Part shown: positions 48,101-56,859 of the stretch, piece by piece | Position numbering within the stretch: position 1 is the first letter of the stretch | Layout: each line of letters begins with the position of its first letter | Source: Liolophura sinensis | Lineage: Eukaryota; Mollusca; Polyplacophora; Chitonida; Chitonidae | Direction of reading: 5' to 3' | Assembly: GCF_032854445.1 (NCBI RefSeq) | Contig: NC_088301.1 | Location: 4,141,703-4,205,702, forward strand | DNA: 64,000 bases | Notes under the pieces: generated by a model | Seen by the model: only the letters and a program-made list of their open reading frames with translations | Databases searched by the model: none | What the model was told of the DNA's origin: nothing | Position numbers and translations under genes: made by a program

Positions 48101-50039
48101 GTTGGTTTATTTACGACCAGGGCCTCTCTACCTGAATGCATGATGACGTAAATATCACGTGGACGGAGTCAAAATGGTGGTTCCCTGCGAATTTGTTTTG
48201 ATTACATTACTCATGTGGCTTACCATGTGATAGTGTCAAGACAAATAATAACAATACGTGTAAACATGGTTTTACATAAATATGCGAGTCAGTTCGCACA
48301 AAGAGATCGTAGCTACAATCGCTTGTAAACCATACCCTGAGTTAACAACTGATTGTAAAAATAAGTTACGCCGCTTGCACAAAGGAATTGTAAAGTGAAT
48401 ATAACTTTAAGAGTTCTTGCCTTCATTTTCATAAGAGTTCTACTTCATAATGACCCTGATAACACAGTTGGTAGAGCGCCCGCTTCGGGAGCGGTAGATC
48501 CAGGGTCAGTCCTGGGTCGAGTCACACTTAAGACTTTAAAAGAGGAAATAATTTCCTCGCTTGGCGTTCAGCATGAAGGGTAAAGTGCAACGACTGGTTG
48601 ACCCGTATCAGTATAATGGCTCGGGCGGGGCGTCTTACTTGCCTTCGGTAAGGCATCTCAGTGAAGCAGCATTAGATAAAAGAGCGGTGGAAATCTGTCC
48701 TGCAGTGAGGAGTCACATTACTTACACTCTAAGGATTCCTTCGTCGTCATATGACTGAAAAATTGTTAAGCACGACGTTAAACCCTAAGCACTCACTCAC
48801 TCATAATGACTCTACTGCTGACAACAACAACATGTGAAAAAATTTCTGGTAACATAATTTTAAGACGATTACATAGCACATCTTTACAAACCCAGTCGAA
48901 AAGTACTAACTAACGGTCTACCCAAGGCAAGTATTTATGCATAACATTCATTCTGGGGCGAATGTAAAATATACCACATAGTCAACCGGGTTTTGTCATA
49001 TGACTGTATCTTACGACTATCTTAGTTGCAACATGGTGTAGATTGTAAGTTAAGGCTACCATCGTGAATTAGTGAATTACAAACAACTTAGCGTTACGAT
49101 CCCTTGTACAAGCGTCCTCTGAACAATTTGACCACTTTCTTTTTTGACAACTTTGGGAAATGTCAAAGAGGGCGGCTTTTGCGCGGGGGGGGGGGGGGGG
49201 GGGGGGCGAAACATGAATGTGCGACCCACCCTTGAGCTTTGCAGAGCGCGGTGCTTTCTTTCTTTTTCTTTCGTTATTATTACTTAATTACTTAATTAAC
49301 TAAATTAATGTTTTTGCACAATATGTAAAACAGTAAAGCAAGGGGCAAAGTATTCCAGAAAGTTTGACCAGTAGCAACATAAAAGAATGATTCCCAACTG
49401 GTACTAAATTATCCTATATTGAACATTTGGGAAAATGATTAGCAAACTGCATCAGTTGTAGATCTGCGATGCGAAACAGGCTATTTTGTGCCTTGAAAGT
49501 TAAGTAACGTCACAGTTCCATCGAAGTTCATTGTTTATTTGCTTCTGTGGGCCTGATTATAGAGGTAAGTGGCACTCTTTGTAGTTTTAAGCTCATCTTC
49601 ATTAGGTTTGAAGTCCCTGGCCTTGCAATCTGAGCTAAGTTTGCAGCTAAGAAGAGCACACACAGTGTCATTGGCCAAGTCAGTTCTGTTTTCTGTGACA
49701 ATCTTGCGGACCATGGAGAAAGTTCTTTCTTGAGGGATGCACAGAAGACATTTCATCAACTTGCTGATGTTGCTGTACGCTACAGTGATATTAATTAGGT
49801 CAGTTAGAAAATTCAGTTGGTTCTTTTGATCAGTCGACAGTGTGATACTAACCTGACTTGGGATATCCACACACGTACACGTCCTCCTGGCGAGCGGTGA
49901 ATTCGCTCATCCGTCTGAGTCTCAATCCCATGTCGCCAGGAAATTTCGGCATCGGTTGTCCTCGGTAACTGAAGAATTTTATCTTATTTCCTCCAGCGTC
50001 CTCAAAATAGACGATCTTTGCCTCATCATCTTGACTCAT
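39029..50039 (-). CDS. SULT-B: cytosolic sulfotransferase, 5 coding exons, open frame
   Basis: A second sulfotransferase with coding exons 49853-50039, 47478-47801, 45821-45924, 45116-45299 and 39029-39138. They total 909 nt (302 aa plus stop) and all junctions are GT/AG in the same phases as SULT-A. Landmarks: GYPKSGGNW (58-66), SHHL with candidate His111, LRNPKDVCVS (132-141) and RKGVIGDWKN (265-274). Two departures from the family are visible. The loop Thr (SGTNW in SULT-A) is Gly, and the dimer motif KxxxTVxxxE reads KNHFTTDQNK, so Val and Glu are lost. It may still be active; alternatively it is specialised or decaying. The start Met (MSQDDEAK) follows an acceptor by 5 nt (TTTTCCAG|AGACA-ATG), implying a 5'-UTR intron. 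Intron 4 is about 6 kb, mostly a 40-bp array. Confidence 0.87.
39195..39300. repeat. 15-bp repeat, about 7 copies
   Basis: Unit GAAGGCACGTACTAT drifting to GAAGACACGCAATGT. It lies in SULT-B intron 4 some 60 bp upstream of the exon 5 acceptor. Confidence 0.88.
39527..39663. mobile_element. MITE-like palindrome, 137 bp
   Basis: Ends CACTTTCACAAAACCTCGTT and AACTTCGTCA-type inverse (19 of 21 bases pair). A second inner pair, GTAACTTTTCTCG and CGAAAAAAGTTAC, makes the element almost wholly self-complementary. In SULT-B intron 4. Confidence 0.75.
39960..44420. repeat. 40-bp minisatellite, about 110 copies, in SULT-B intron 4
   Basis: Unit CTCGTTATAGGCTACTTCAC then CTGGTATTGGCGGTACTTCA. The variant content changes along the array: GCGGTAC types dominate at 40-41.8 kb, GTGGTAC types at 41.9-42.7 kb, and GTTGCTTC and GGATGATAC types at 42.8-44.3 kb. 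Longer blocks are duplicated, for example 40560-40720 with 41040-41190. Short frames (LVLAVLHSL, ATSPGIGGT) are repeat translations. It occupies most of the 6-kb intron. Confidence 0.95.
44421..45115 (-). other. Proximal end of SULT-B intron 4
   Basis: Between the array and the exon 4 donor. The first 200 bp carry eroded array-like words (TTGTTAGCACAGTATCATAT). No exon is recognised. Confidence 0.5.
45116..45299 (-). CDS. SULT-B coding exon 4
   Basis: 184 nt, acceptor CTTCCAG|AAT and donor GGAAAG|GTGGGA (a weaker donor). Encodes NFDSEVHRLAEFL through EIGFLRKG. Length and phase match SULT-C exon 4 exactly. Confidence 0.88.
45300..45820 (-). other. Intron 3 of SULT-B
   Basis: Contains a degenerate ~25-bp repeat of TTCTCGTCTTCTCTTC/GGGTGTTCTCTAG words (45415-45555) and a TATATATATATA tract near 45598. 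No coding features. Confidence 0.6.
45821..45924 (-). CDS. SULT-B coding exon 3
   Basis: 104 nt, acceptor TTTTTCAG|CG and donor AAAAGG|GTATGT. Encodes ADYGKWSTHVKGWERG and ends YYESLKR. Joined in phase it gives LEGKADYGKW across the intron 2 junction and SLKRNFDSEV across intron 3. Confidence 0.88.
45925..47477 (-). other. Intron 2 of SULT-B
   Basis: Apart from the 29-bp array at 46740-46930, no feature is recognised. Confidence 0.6.
46740..46930. repeat. 29-bp minisatellite, about 6 copies
   Basis: Unit TCGTGAGGTTGAGTCGTAAG then TGGTTATCG, more diverged at the left. Plus-strand GTAAGTGG is splice-donor-like, but it is on the strand opposite to the gene. Confidence 0.88.
47478..47801 (-). 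CDS. SULT-B coding exon 2
   Basis: 324 nt, acceptor ACAACAG|GC and donor GGCAAAG|GTATCT. It begins with the rest of SGGNWLWEI, includes SPRCLSHHL and the 3'-phosphate motif RNPKDVCVSHYHHH, and ends YFEMWLEGK. It is one codon longer than SULT-A exon 2. Confidence 0.9.
48455..48800 (+). mobile_element. tRNA-derived SINE with 10-bp target-site duplication
   Basis: Flanked by the exact direct repeat TCATAATGAC (48445-48454 and 48801-48810). The head holds A-box-like AACACAGTTGGTAGAGCG and B-box-like GGGTCGAGTC at tRNA spacing. The body contains GGCGGGGCGTCTTACTTGCC and GGCATCTCAGTGAAGCAGCA. The tail is TCGTCGTCATATGACTGAAA, then AACCC and (ACTC)n. The clean duplication shows a fairly recent insertion into SULT-B intron 1. 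Confidence 0.88.
49180..49206. repeat. Poly-G run of 22
   Basis: GCGC followed by 22 G (49185-49206), in SULT-B intron 1. The length is uncertain in any assembly. Confidence 0.8.
49538..49845 (-). pseudogene. hAT transposase C-terminal relic
   Basis: A minus-strand frame reading LINITVAYSNISKLMKCLL, then ERTFSMVRKIVTENRTDL and NDTVCALLSCKL resembles the C-terminal dimerisation region of hAT (Ac-like) transposases. The ER-FSMVRK block is the recognisable core. No N-terminal or catalytic part is present. It starts only a few bases after the SULT-B exon 1 donor, inside intron 1, in the same strand. The homology call rests on memory of the motif, not on a search. Confidence 0.6.
49853..50039 (-). 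CDS. SULT-B coding exon 1
   Basis: Encodes residues 1-62 plus one base, from MSQDDEAKIVYFED to VYVCGYPKSG. The donor is AGTCAG|GTTAGT. The upstream acceptor leaves only AGACA (50040-50044) before the ATG. The same five-base leader is present in SULT-C. Confidence 0.88.
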
Positions 50040-50044
50040 TGTCT

Positions 50045-52184
50045 CTGGAAAAGAACAGTCAGACGTTTCATTCGGTTCATCAAACAATAAAAATAACACT
50101 CACACACTTTAGAATCGAAATAAAAAAATACCCTGCCATACGGCCCATTTTCTGAGCTATGGAGTCGATCTATACCTTTCACACAAGCACGATGACACAG
50201 TATAATCTAACAAGCCATTTTGTATGCAACGCGAAATCGACGTGGGATCACTAAAGTTTATTGAAGAGCACTTACATGGCTTGACAGTGTGCTTAAGATG
50301 TGTTTCTGTCAAAACTATCGGACCCAGTCCGTGCGAGTTCATTTCCTGCCTAGGGTAGGGACAGCGAATTTGCACTCTTTATTTTGCGTTGAGACGTTTA
50401 GGTAGCCTGTTTGACAAGCTGTACACAGATGTTCAACAGAATTGTATGACCTTGAGTGGTGCATTTATCATGAGATCATCAACTTCCAAAAATCAAGGCA
50501 TGAAAATGCACGCTATGAAACAAGACAAACATTTACCGTCAACTCTTCAATCAGTATTACTGATTACACCAGGTGTGCGTATAGACTTTAACTTGGACTG
50601 GGCGAATAGTTGTACTTAACACGTGGAAAAATTTACGTGCCAATACAATTCCGCCGTATACACCTGTAATCTAACGGGCATCGCATCTGTCACTGTACTG
50701 CGTTAAACAACAATTAATTGTGGAATTAATGAATAATGAATTTTGAACATATGACCTTTTTTCGTAGATGGACCCAGAAGGCAACTTATACTTACATTAG
50801 CGTGAAAACACATAAAGGAAAGTTTACCAAATTGCGTTTAGTGCTCTTTGCCTGAGGTAATATGTAACGGGACCCAATGCATACAGCATATACTATCTTG
50901 AGGTATGCGTAAGCATATGGAATGGAGAACACGAAATGTGTTGAGAGAGATAGGGTTGTGCATGCACTCTGCAGAGCTCCTCACTTCGCTTCCCATGAGG
51001 GGCTACGAACAAAGAAGATTACTGTAGGTCTGATTCATGACATTAAGCAGTAGACGTCATTTGTTTTAAGCCAAGAGCTGTAATACTGTGTAATGCACAC
51101 AGTAATTCATCAGTATCGAGATGTGGCGTTTTCACAGGTCATATTACATAGGCCTAAATCAACCTTTCCAGAAATGTACCAAAGACTTTAAAAACTTGTT
51201 GCAGCCTCCCTTGGGTCTCAGCAATGAGATCGAGGAGATCTGGTTGGCCGGGTTTCGGCAAAATGTGTCTGGATGTGGTGTCATGTGTGGTGTCCTCGGC
51301 ATGATACTTCAGTGGCGGCTCCATCTGGCATCACACACTCGCTTTGTCACAAGAAGACCTCGTCGTCATATGACCGAAAAATATCTGAGTACGACGTAAA
51401 AACTCAAGTGCATGCATTCCAGGCTTACGCAAAGGTTCGCCTGAGCCGTGGGTTGGGGGTCAATGTGTAAAAAGCAAAATGCAACATGAGTGAATTGTCA
51501 GTGAATTGTCAGAAGACGTTTGCTATACTTCTTCGGCCCTCTATACATTTTCTACAGAGCTCATGACATGAACATGACGTGAATTTCTGAGGACTCCACA
51601 AACATGCCAAATGATTCCTCTGGTAGGCATAATATTAGGTTTCAGTCGATGGGAATATCTTTCAGTTCCACGCAATGACCGAGAGCGGTTAACGCTCCAA
51701 ATTATCTTACACTCATCTTCAATGCTATCCCTGTGTCTCACGTTCCAACCAGAAAAACAAGTAAAGGTTAGATCATGGTAAACGAGGGCTACACAACATT
51801 TGCATCGAGGCGAAGCTTATTTAGCACGTACTTATTTAGCAAGTTTCGCCGTTTTCGAGGAACAAAAAATCAAAATAAACTACGGAAAATAAAATGTTCA
51901 CAGATTATATGCATGGGTACTAGTTTTTTTATTGGTTGAGCTAGACGAGGGAAAAGACGTTATGTGCTAGTATAGAGTTTCGTTGACCTTGTGATGAACA
52001 TACCATGTACAAGATTTCATTTCGGACGCCACAGAGCGTGCACAATTGTAGGGTTTATATAAGACACATTCCTGTTATAGCATACTTTGTGTTTTTACTT
52101 AGGTAGTAGTTTTTGCGTCAACCTTAAATGTGATCAGTGCTTAAAAGTAATAATTCCCATATGTGTAAAACCAAATTGTCTTAC
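50045..52184 (-). other. Presumed 5'-UTR intron of SULT-B
   Basis: Contains the SINE-like repeat at 51150-51405. No other feature is recognised; open frames are short and featureless. Confidence 0.5.
51150..51405 (+). mobile_element. SINE-like repeat with CGTCGTCATATGAC tail, plus orientation
   Basis: Carries ACCAAAGACTTTAAAAACTT, TTGGCCGGGTTTCGGCA, the GTGTCATGTGTGGTGTCCTC and CATCTGGCATCACACACTCG blocks, and the tail CGTCGTCATATGACCGAAAA. Reverse complement of the family at 31620 and 34630. Confidence 0.65.
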
Positions 52185-52370
52185 CTTTCGAAATTGTCGG
52201 CCCCTGTGTTTATGAAAGGATAACCCAGACATCTACCCTCTGTGCTTACGGCGGCTGACGTGACGCTCGAACACATCCAATTAGCATATGCCCTCCTTTT
52301 TCTCGTTGCGGTGTTTATGTCTCGTGTAAGTTTCTTTCCCCTCGGTGGATAAAACCATATGAAATGTAGC
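52185..52370 (-). other. Candidate non-coding 5' exon of SULT-B
   Basis: On the minus strand the segment ends TTTCGAAAG|GTAAGAC, a strong donor 2.1 kb upstream of the SULT-B start exon, whose own acceptor lies 5 nt before the ATG. A TATA-like box about 30 bp beyond the proposed start fits. The exon limit at 52370 is inferred from that spacing. Confidence 0.45.
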
Positions 52371-52395
52371 AGGTTATGCACTGTTAGTCACAACA

Positions 52396-52403
52396 ATATA
52401 TAA
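52396..52403 (-). promoter_or_regulatory. TATA-like box, putative SULT-B promoter
   Basis: Minus strand reads TTATATAT here. With the usual 25-30 bp spacing, transcription would start near 52365-52372 and run into the candidate 5' exon. No other promoter element was recognised. Confidence 0.35.
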
Positions 52404-52599
52404 CCCAAGAAGACAGCATATACCTAATGACCCCTCGTCGTCATTGTAATGTTGTCATCCTACAGATTACGATTTTATATGCAACCGACACTTGCAACAA
52501 TATAGATCTACCAATCGAGTCATTCTGTGTTGTGTTCCTGTCCATAATTAGAACCCACAACATTATAGTCATATGGCCGGAAAACTGTAAAGTACCACT

Positions 52600-52660
52600 A
52601 TATTTATTTATTTTATTTTGATTGGTGTTTTACGACGTACTCAAGAATATTTCACTTATT
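52600..52660 (+). mobile_element. SINE-like head fragment (TTTATTTGATTGGTG family)
   Basis: TTTATTTATTTTATTTTGAT, then TGGTGTTTTACGACGTACTC and AAGAATATTTCACTTATTGG. Its end abuts the 33-bp array. Confidence 0.65.
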
Positions 52661-52930
52661 GGACATTACGGGCATTACGCGAAATGACTAAAAATCATGG
52701 TCAGGCATTACGTGAAATGGTTAAAGAGCATGGTCAGGCATTACGCGAAATGACTAAAAATCATGGTCAGGCATTACGTGAAATGATTAAAAAGCATGGT
52801 CAGGCATTACGCAAAATGACTAAAAATCATGGTCAGGCATTACGTGAAATGATTAAAAAGCATGGTCAGGCATTACGCAAAATGACTAAAAATCATGGTC
52901 AGGCATTACGTGAAATGACTAAAGGCTATA
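52655..52930. repeat. 33-bp array with open reading frame (8 copies)
   Basis: Unit of 33 bp: CATGGTCAGGCATTACGTGA then AATGATTAAAAAG, alternating ATGACTAAAAAT and ATGATTAAAAAG forms to give a 66-bp higher-order unit. The plus frame 52618-52968 (116 codons) stays open and encodes an 11-residue repeat, GQALREMTKNH, strongly helical and charged, then GYKTLVEYKEFIDD. Its start codon lies inside the SINE fragment. It may be repeat-only or the end of a coiled-coil exon. Confidence 0.85.
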
Positions 52931-53639
52931 AAACATTAGTTGAATATAAAGAGTTTATTGACGATTGATCATGATTAAGTAAAGTCAAAAGCAGAAAATG
53001 AAGTCATACATCACAGTTAAAATCATACGCAATGAAAGTCTTACAGTCAGTTCACTTTATAAAAGGCTACATGTAGTTGGTTAATATTACGAGTCATTTA
53101 TTTTTGCACATTAGGCTGCTGTGACACCGGCTGGAGCATTTTATTTTATTTTTAAAACACTTGCACCTATTGGTTCCACATCTCTTGGAGCCTGCACAAT
53201 TGCACCGTACATATCCCTGACGACCACAGCTTGATTCCATATGTACAGGCTGTCGTAGAGTTACCCTTTTTGTACAGTCTACATCAGAGTCAGTAAGTCA
53301 ATGTTGGGGACACATATCAGACTGATCGCGTGAAAACTTGCCTTTCAGAATCCCAGCTTTAACACAAATTGTGTACATGCTATTCTCATCACGGTCCATT
53401 ATCATTCCCAGAATATTACGTGAATCACCACGTCCCCTCTCCACAAGAGGAATAGGTACAGCCACATTGTTTCCCACCTTACCACTGGCTAGTTCCACAC
53501 GACTCCTCTTGACCATACGCTGAGCTTGTGTCATCTGGGCAGAGCTGGCACCCTTTCTCTCATTTGAAATGTTTTGTAAGCGGTCACTTAATAAATCTGA
53601 GGATACGACAGCTGGATCATTGTCACTGCTCATTTGATC

Positions 53640-53790
53640 AACTGGCAGACTAGCTGGAGGTGGAAAGCCCATATCAGTAGTTTGTGTCAGTTCCTGAGTG
53701 GTGGTTTGTGTTGGTTCCTGGGCGGTAGTTGGTGTCAGTTCCTGGGTGGTAGTTGGTGTCGGTTCTTGACTGGTTGTTGGTGGCTCAAGA
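53640..53790. repeat. ~30-bp coding repeat in the integrase relic
   Basis: Four or five copies of GTTCCTGGGTGGTAGTTGGT-type units encode a Thr/Pro/Gln-rich linker (PTTTQELTPTTAQE) on the minus strand, after the integrase core. Confidence 0.8.
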
Positions 53791-54064
53791 TTAGTATATG
53801 CTAACACAAGATCATCTTCACTTTGCATTCGTTCAACAACCTCATTCGGCAAAGATGACGATGTTAGGCCAACTTTAGCTTCACACCCAAACATAGCGGC
53901 ATATTGTGATCGCTGGATTCCAATATGCAAACTGGAATTTTTCTGAAACTGCACAACTTTGATGCCTACAGACCAATCATATGTGTTATTATCTCCCATC
54001 CAAGCAACAAGCATATCCTTAATGTCACCATTTGCTCTTTCAACAGAGCCTTGGGTGTCGACCT

Positions 54065-54252
54065 TTACCATGTACCATGATAAGTCTTGGCCAAACTAGT
54101 TTCAGTTCAGAGATTACTTCAGCAGTAAATTCACTTCCATTTCAACAGAGCCTTGACCTTGAGGGTGTCGAGGTTTACCATGTACCATGATAAGTCTTGG
54201 CCAAACTAGTTTCAGTTCAGAGATTCCTTCAGCAGTAAATTCACTTCCATTG
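54065..54252. repeat. 110-bp tandem duplication inside the integrase relic
   Basis: TTACCATGTACCATGATAAG begins at 54065 and again at 54175. Both copies run through CTTGGCCAAACTAGTTTCAG to TAAATTCACTTCCATT, with few differences. It duplicates the segment around the catalytic Glu and breaks the frame. Confidence 0.9.
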
Positions 54253-54600
54253 TCGCTCTGAAGGATGGATGGAACACCAATAAGAAGAAAGATATCCAGT
54301 AGCTGATGGGCAACCTCAGCAGCAGGTTTTGAAGTTAATGCTCTCAGTATAACAAACTTGGTCAAGTGGTCCTGATAGACCATGATCCACTTGAATGAAT
54401 TTTGGGCCATAGACTGCATATTAATAAGGTCAATCTGTGCACGTGAGCCGAATTCCTTCGTGAGAATGGGACGTACTACTACACCTTTGGTCCTTGGGCG
54501 CTTGCGCTTCTTCTGACATTCCTGGCAGTAAGACTTGAAAATTTCAACAGCCTCGCGAGTGATGCTGGCTTGAGCACAGCAGGTGTGAGTTCAGCCCCCA

Positions 54601-55194
54601 ACCTTGGGCTCCAGTCTCTCACAGTTCGTGGATCTCGGTAAAAATATAATCGGTCGGTGACATTCGATGTGAATCCAGAATTTTGCCGGAGTTCATAGGT
54701 GAGAAGTCTTCTTTCATATCAATTTTGTTTACAACAGAGTATAGTAATCTTAGGGCCACAATTTTTGAAACTTTTATTCGTGATAGATTTATTCATAAAA
54801 AAACATGCGATGTCAGTATTTTGTCAACCTTGAAAAGGACCTGGAAGTATGGCACTTTAAAAGCTTCTTCATTTTAAACTTCATTTGGGGTTCAAAGGAT
54901 CGGTGTGCCCCTTGGTGATATTCTTTTCCCTCCACTGTTCAGTATTAACATTAACAGCTAACTGGAAAATTTTTCACCTGTCACAGTGGGTTTCTTAAAG
55001 GCTGATATTTTTCCAATACCCTATCGTACTAAAAATGAATATAACATCGAAAGACACATGCGCACATCTCAAATGTATCCATAAGAGTGCAGTTGAATTG
55101 AGAAAATTATCCACTTCTACAAAAAAAGTATATGATCGAGGCGAATACGGGCGTGCGAGGCCAAGACGTAAATGGACGTACATGACCCCAACGT
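54601..55194. other. No gene recognised
   Basis: Immediate upstream flank of the integrase relic; the frame cannot be followed beyond about 54600 by eye. The rest is featureless. Confidence 0.45.
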
Positions 55195-55705
55195 TTCCAG
55201 GCATGCGTAGATATAGAAACATAAAAACGTACATAACACGTGCGTAGATATAGATGCATACAAACGTACATGACACGCAGGTGTGTGTAGATATAGGTGC
55301 ATACAAACGTACACGACACGCAGGTGTGCGTAGATATAGATGCATACAAACGTACATGACAAGCAGGTGTGTGTAGATATAGGTGCATACAAACGTACAT
55401 GACAAGTAGATGTGCGTAGATATAAATGTATGCAAACGTACATGACACGCAGGTGTGCGTAGATATAAATGTATACATACGTACATGACACGCAGGTGTG
55501 CGTAGATATAGATGCATACAAACCTACATGACACGCAGGTGTGCGTAGATATAGATACATACAAACGTACATGACACGCAGGTGTGTGTAGATATAGGTG
55601 CATACAAACGTACATGACACGCAGGTGTGTGTAGATATAGGTGCATACAAACGTACATGACACGCAGGTGTACGTAGACATAGATGTATGGATGCGTACA
55701 TGACC
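55195..55705. repeat. 43-bp minisatellite, about 12 copies, 3' of SULT-C
   Basis: Unit GTAGATATAGATGCATACAA, ACGTACATGACACGCAGGTG, TGC. With 43 not a multiple of three, all three minus frames stay open (up to 228 codons, CHVRLYAPISTHTCVSCTF), which is an effect of the repeat lacking stops. The array starts about 150 bp beyond the SULT-C stop. Confidence 0.93.
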
Positions 55706-55855
55706 AAGAGATTATTGGTTTACTCTTAGGGATAAAAATGCCCTAATGCTCTTTAACTACAACTACCGATATGTTATAAAGACCCGTGGTCCTTCATACA
55801 TTTATAAAAGTGACAAATACGACATTAATCGATTCCTTATGCACATTTTTCGAGA

Positions 55856-56010
55856 TTAAGATCGCGTGTCGCATCGATTTCCTGTCCGGTATGTCAGGTA
55901 AGACTCGAACACAAATTCAGTCTCACTGCCCCTCAGTTCTTTTTCTAATACAGCGCCAAACCGTTCATTTTGCGCCATGGTGAAATGATTTTTCCAGTCT
56001 CCAATCATAC
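55856..56010 (-). pseudogene. SULT-C exon 5 (open, extended C-terminus)
   Basis: Acceptor TTTTCAG|GT. Encodes MIGDWKNHFTMAQNERF and runs past the point where SULT-A and SULT-B stop, giving an extra tail of about 15 residues (SYLTYRTGNRCDTRS) before TAA at 55856-55858. The tail is probably read-through of former 3' UTR after loss of the old stop. Confidence 0.85.
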
Positions 56011-56283
56011 CTGAAAAGTAAAAAGCAAGAATAACGTTTCAAGTGAGGAATTGTTGTGTAGATTTAAGCTTGTCATGGTGAATGGAAATTAGAGTACTCT
56101 GAGTAAACCAAGGACCTGCAAAATCCGGATTAAAACTACACAAGGAAACAGCGAGCAAAAATGCAGTAATGTTAATAGCACTATTAGACGTCACCGGTCT
56201 TTAATTACAAAAAATGCGGTGTAGTCATCAAATTTAATAAAACATAACATGAAAACAATGACCGTGGAGACTTTTCCACCAGT

Positions 56284-56640
56284 ATGGACATTCTTAGTCC
56301 AAGAGCAGACCAGACCACAAGGGTTCTCATTCCACCAGCAGATCAGACCGCGAGGGTTCTCAGTTCACCAGCAGATCAGACCGCGAGGGTTCTCAGCCCA
56401 CCAGCAGATCAGACCGCGAGGGTTTTCAGTCGACCAGCAGACCATACCGCGAGGGTTCTTATTCCATCAGGAGACCAGACCGCGAGGGTTCTTATTCCAC
56501 CAGGAGGCCAGACTGCGAGGGTTATCAGTCCACCAGCAGATCAGACCGCGAGGGTTCTCAGTCCGCCAGCTTATCAGACCGCGAGGGTTCTCAGCCCATC
56601 AGCAGATCAGACCGCGCAAGGGTCTGGTCCACCAGCAGAA
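56284..56640. repeat. 33-bp minisatellite, about 10 copies
   Basis: Unit GATCAGACCGCGAGGGTTCT then CAGTCCACCAGCA, more GC-rich than its surroundings. Two plus frames of about 150 codons (QIRPRGFSVHQ and ADQTARVLSPP) are open because 33 is divisible by three. In SULT-C intron 4, antisense to the gene. Confidence 0.93.
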
Positions 56641-56859
56641 GCCATTCTTACGATTGTTAAAGACAGCTTTGCTTACTTTGACCGCCATGTACATGTGACA
56701 AGTATGGCGATAATCAACATTAATCAATCAATCAATCATGAATATTAAGGATACTTTGCACTTGGGATTATCAACGAACACGCAGGCAATCAAGGCTGCA
56801 AGAGGAAGGGACTTAACCAGGGTTCAGAAGATTAATACCGTCACTGGTTAGCTTGTCAA

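Larger units (their letters stand above)
53298..54600 (-). pseudogene. Integrase (rve, DDE) relic, KRBA2/SCAND3-like or LTR-retroelement derived
   Basis: Reading on the minus strand: a zinc-finger end SYCQECQKKRKRPRTK (around 54500-54540), integrase core with IDLINMQSMAQNSFKWIMV and YQDHLTKF, LQSDNGSEFTAEGI (second Asp) and HGKPRHPQGQGSVE (catalytic Glu). The frame then breaks at a 110-bp tandem duplication (54065-54140 repeats at 54175-54250) and resumes as TQGSVERANGDIKDMLVAWM, then GIQRSQYAAMFGCEAKVGLT and a 257-codon open frame. Within that lies a TTTQELTPTT/TTAQEPTQTT repeat. No reverse transcriptase or LTR is seen nearby. Confidence 0.75.

Noticed and set aside
48455-48540. A functional tRNA gene
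   Set aside because: A- and B-box-like words are present, but no proper cloverleaf is obvious and the segment is the head of a SINE with target duplications.
55107-55707. Three overlapping minus-strand open frames up to 228 codons
   Set aside because: All lie in the 43-bp array; a stop-free unit of length not divisible by three opens all frames at once. No protein-like non-repeat part of any length.
56249-56748. Two overlapping ~150-codon plus-strand frames
   Set aside because: Translations of the 33-bp minisatellite in SULT-C intron 4, on the strand opposite to the gene.
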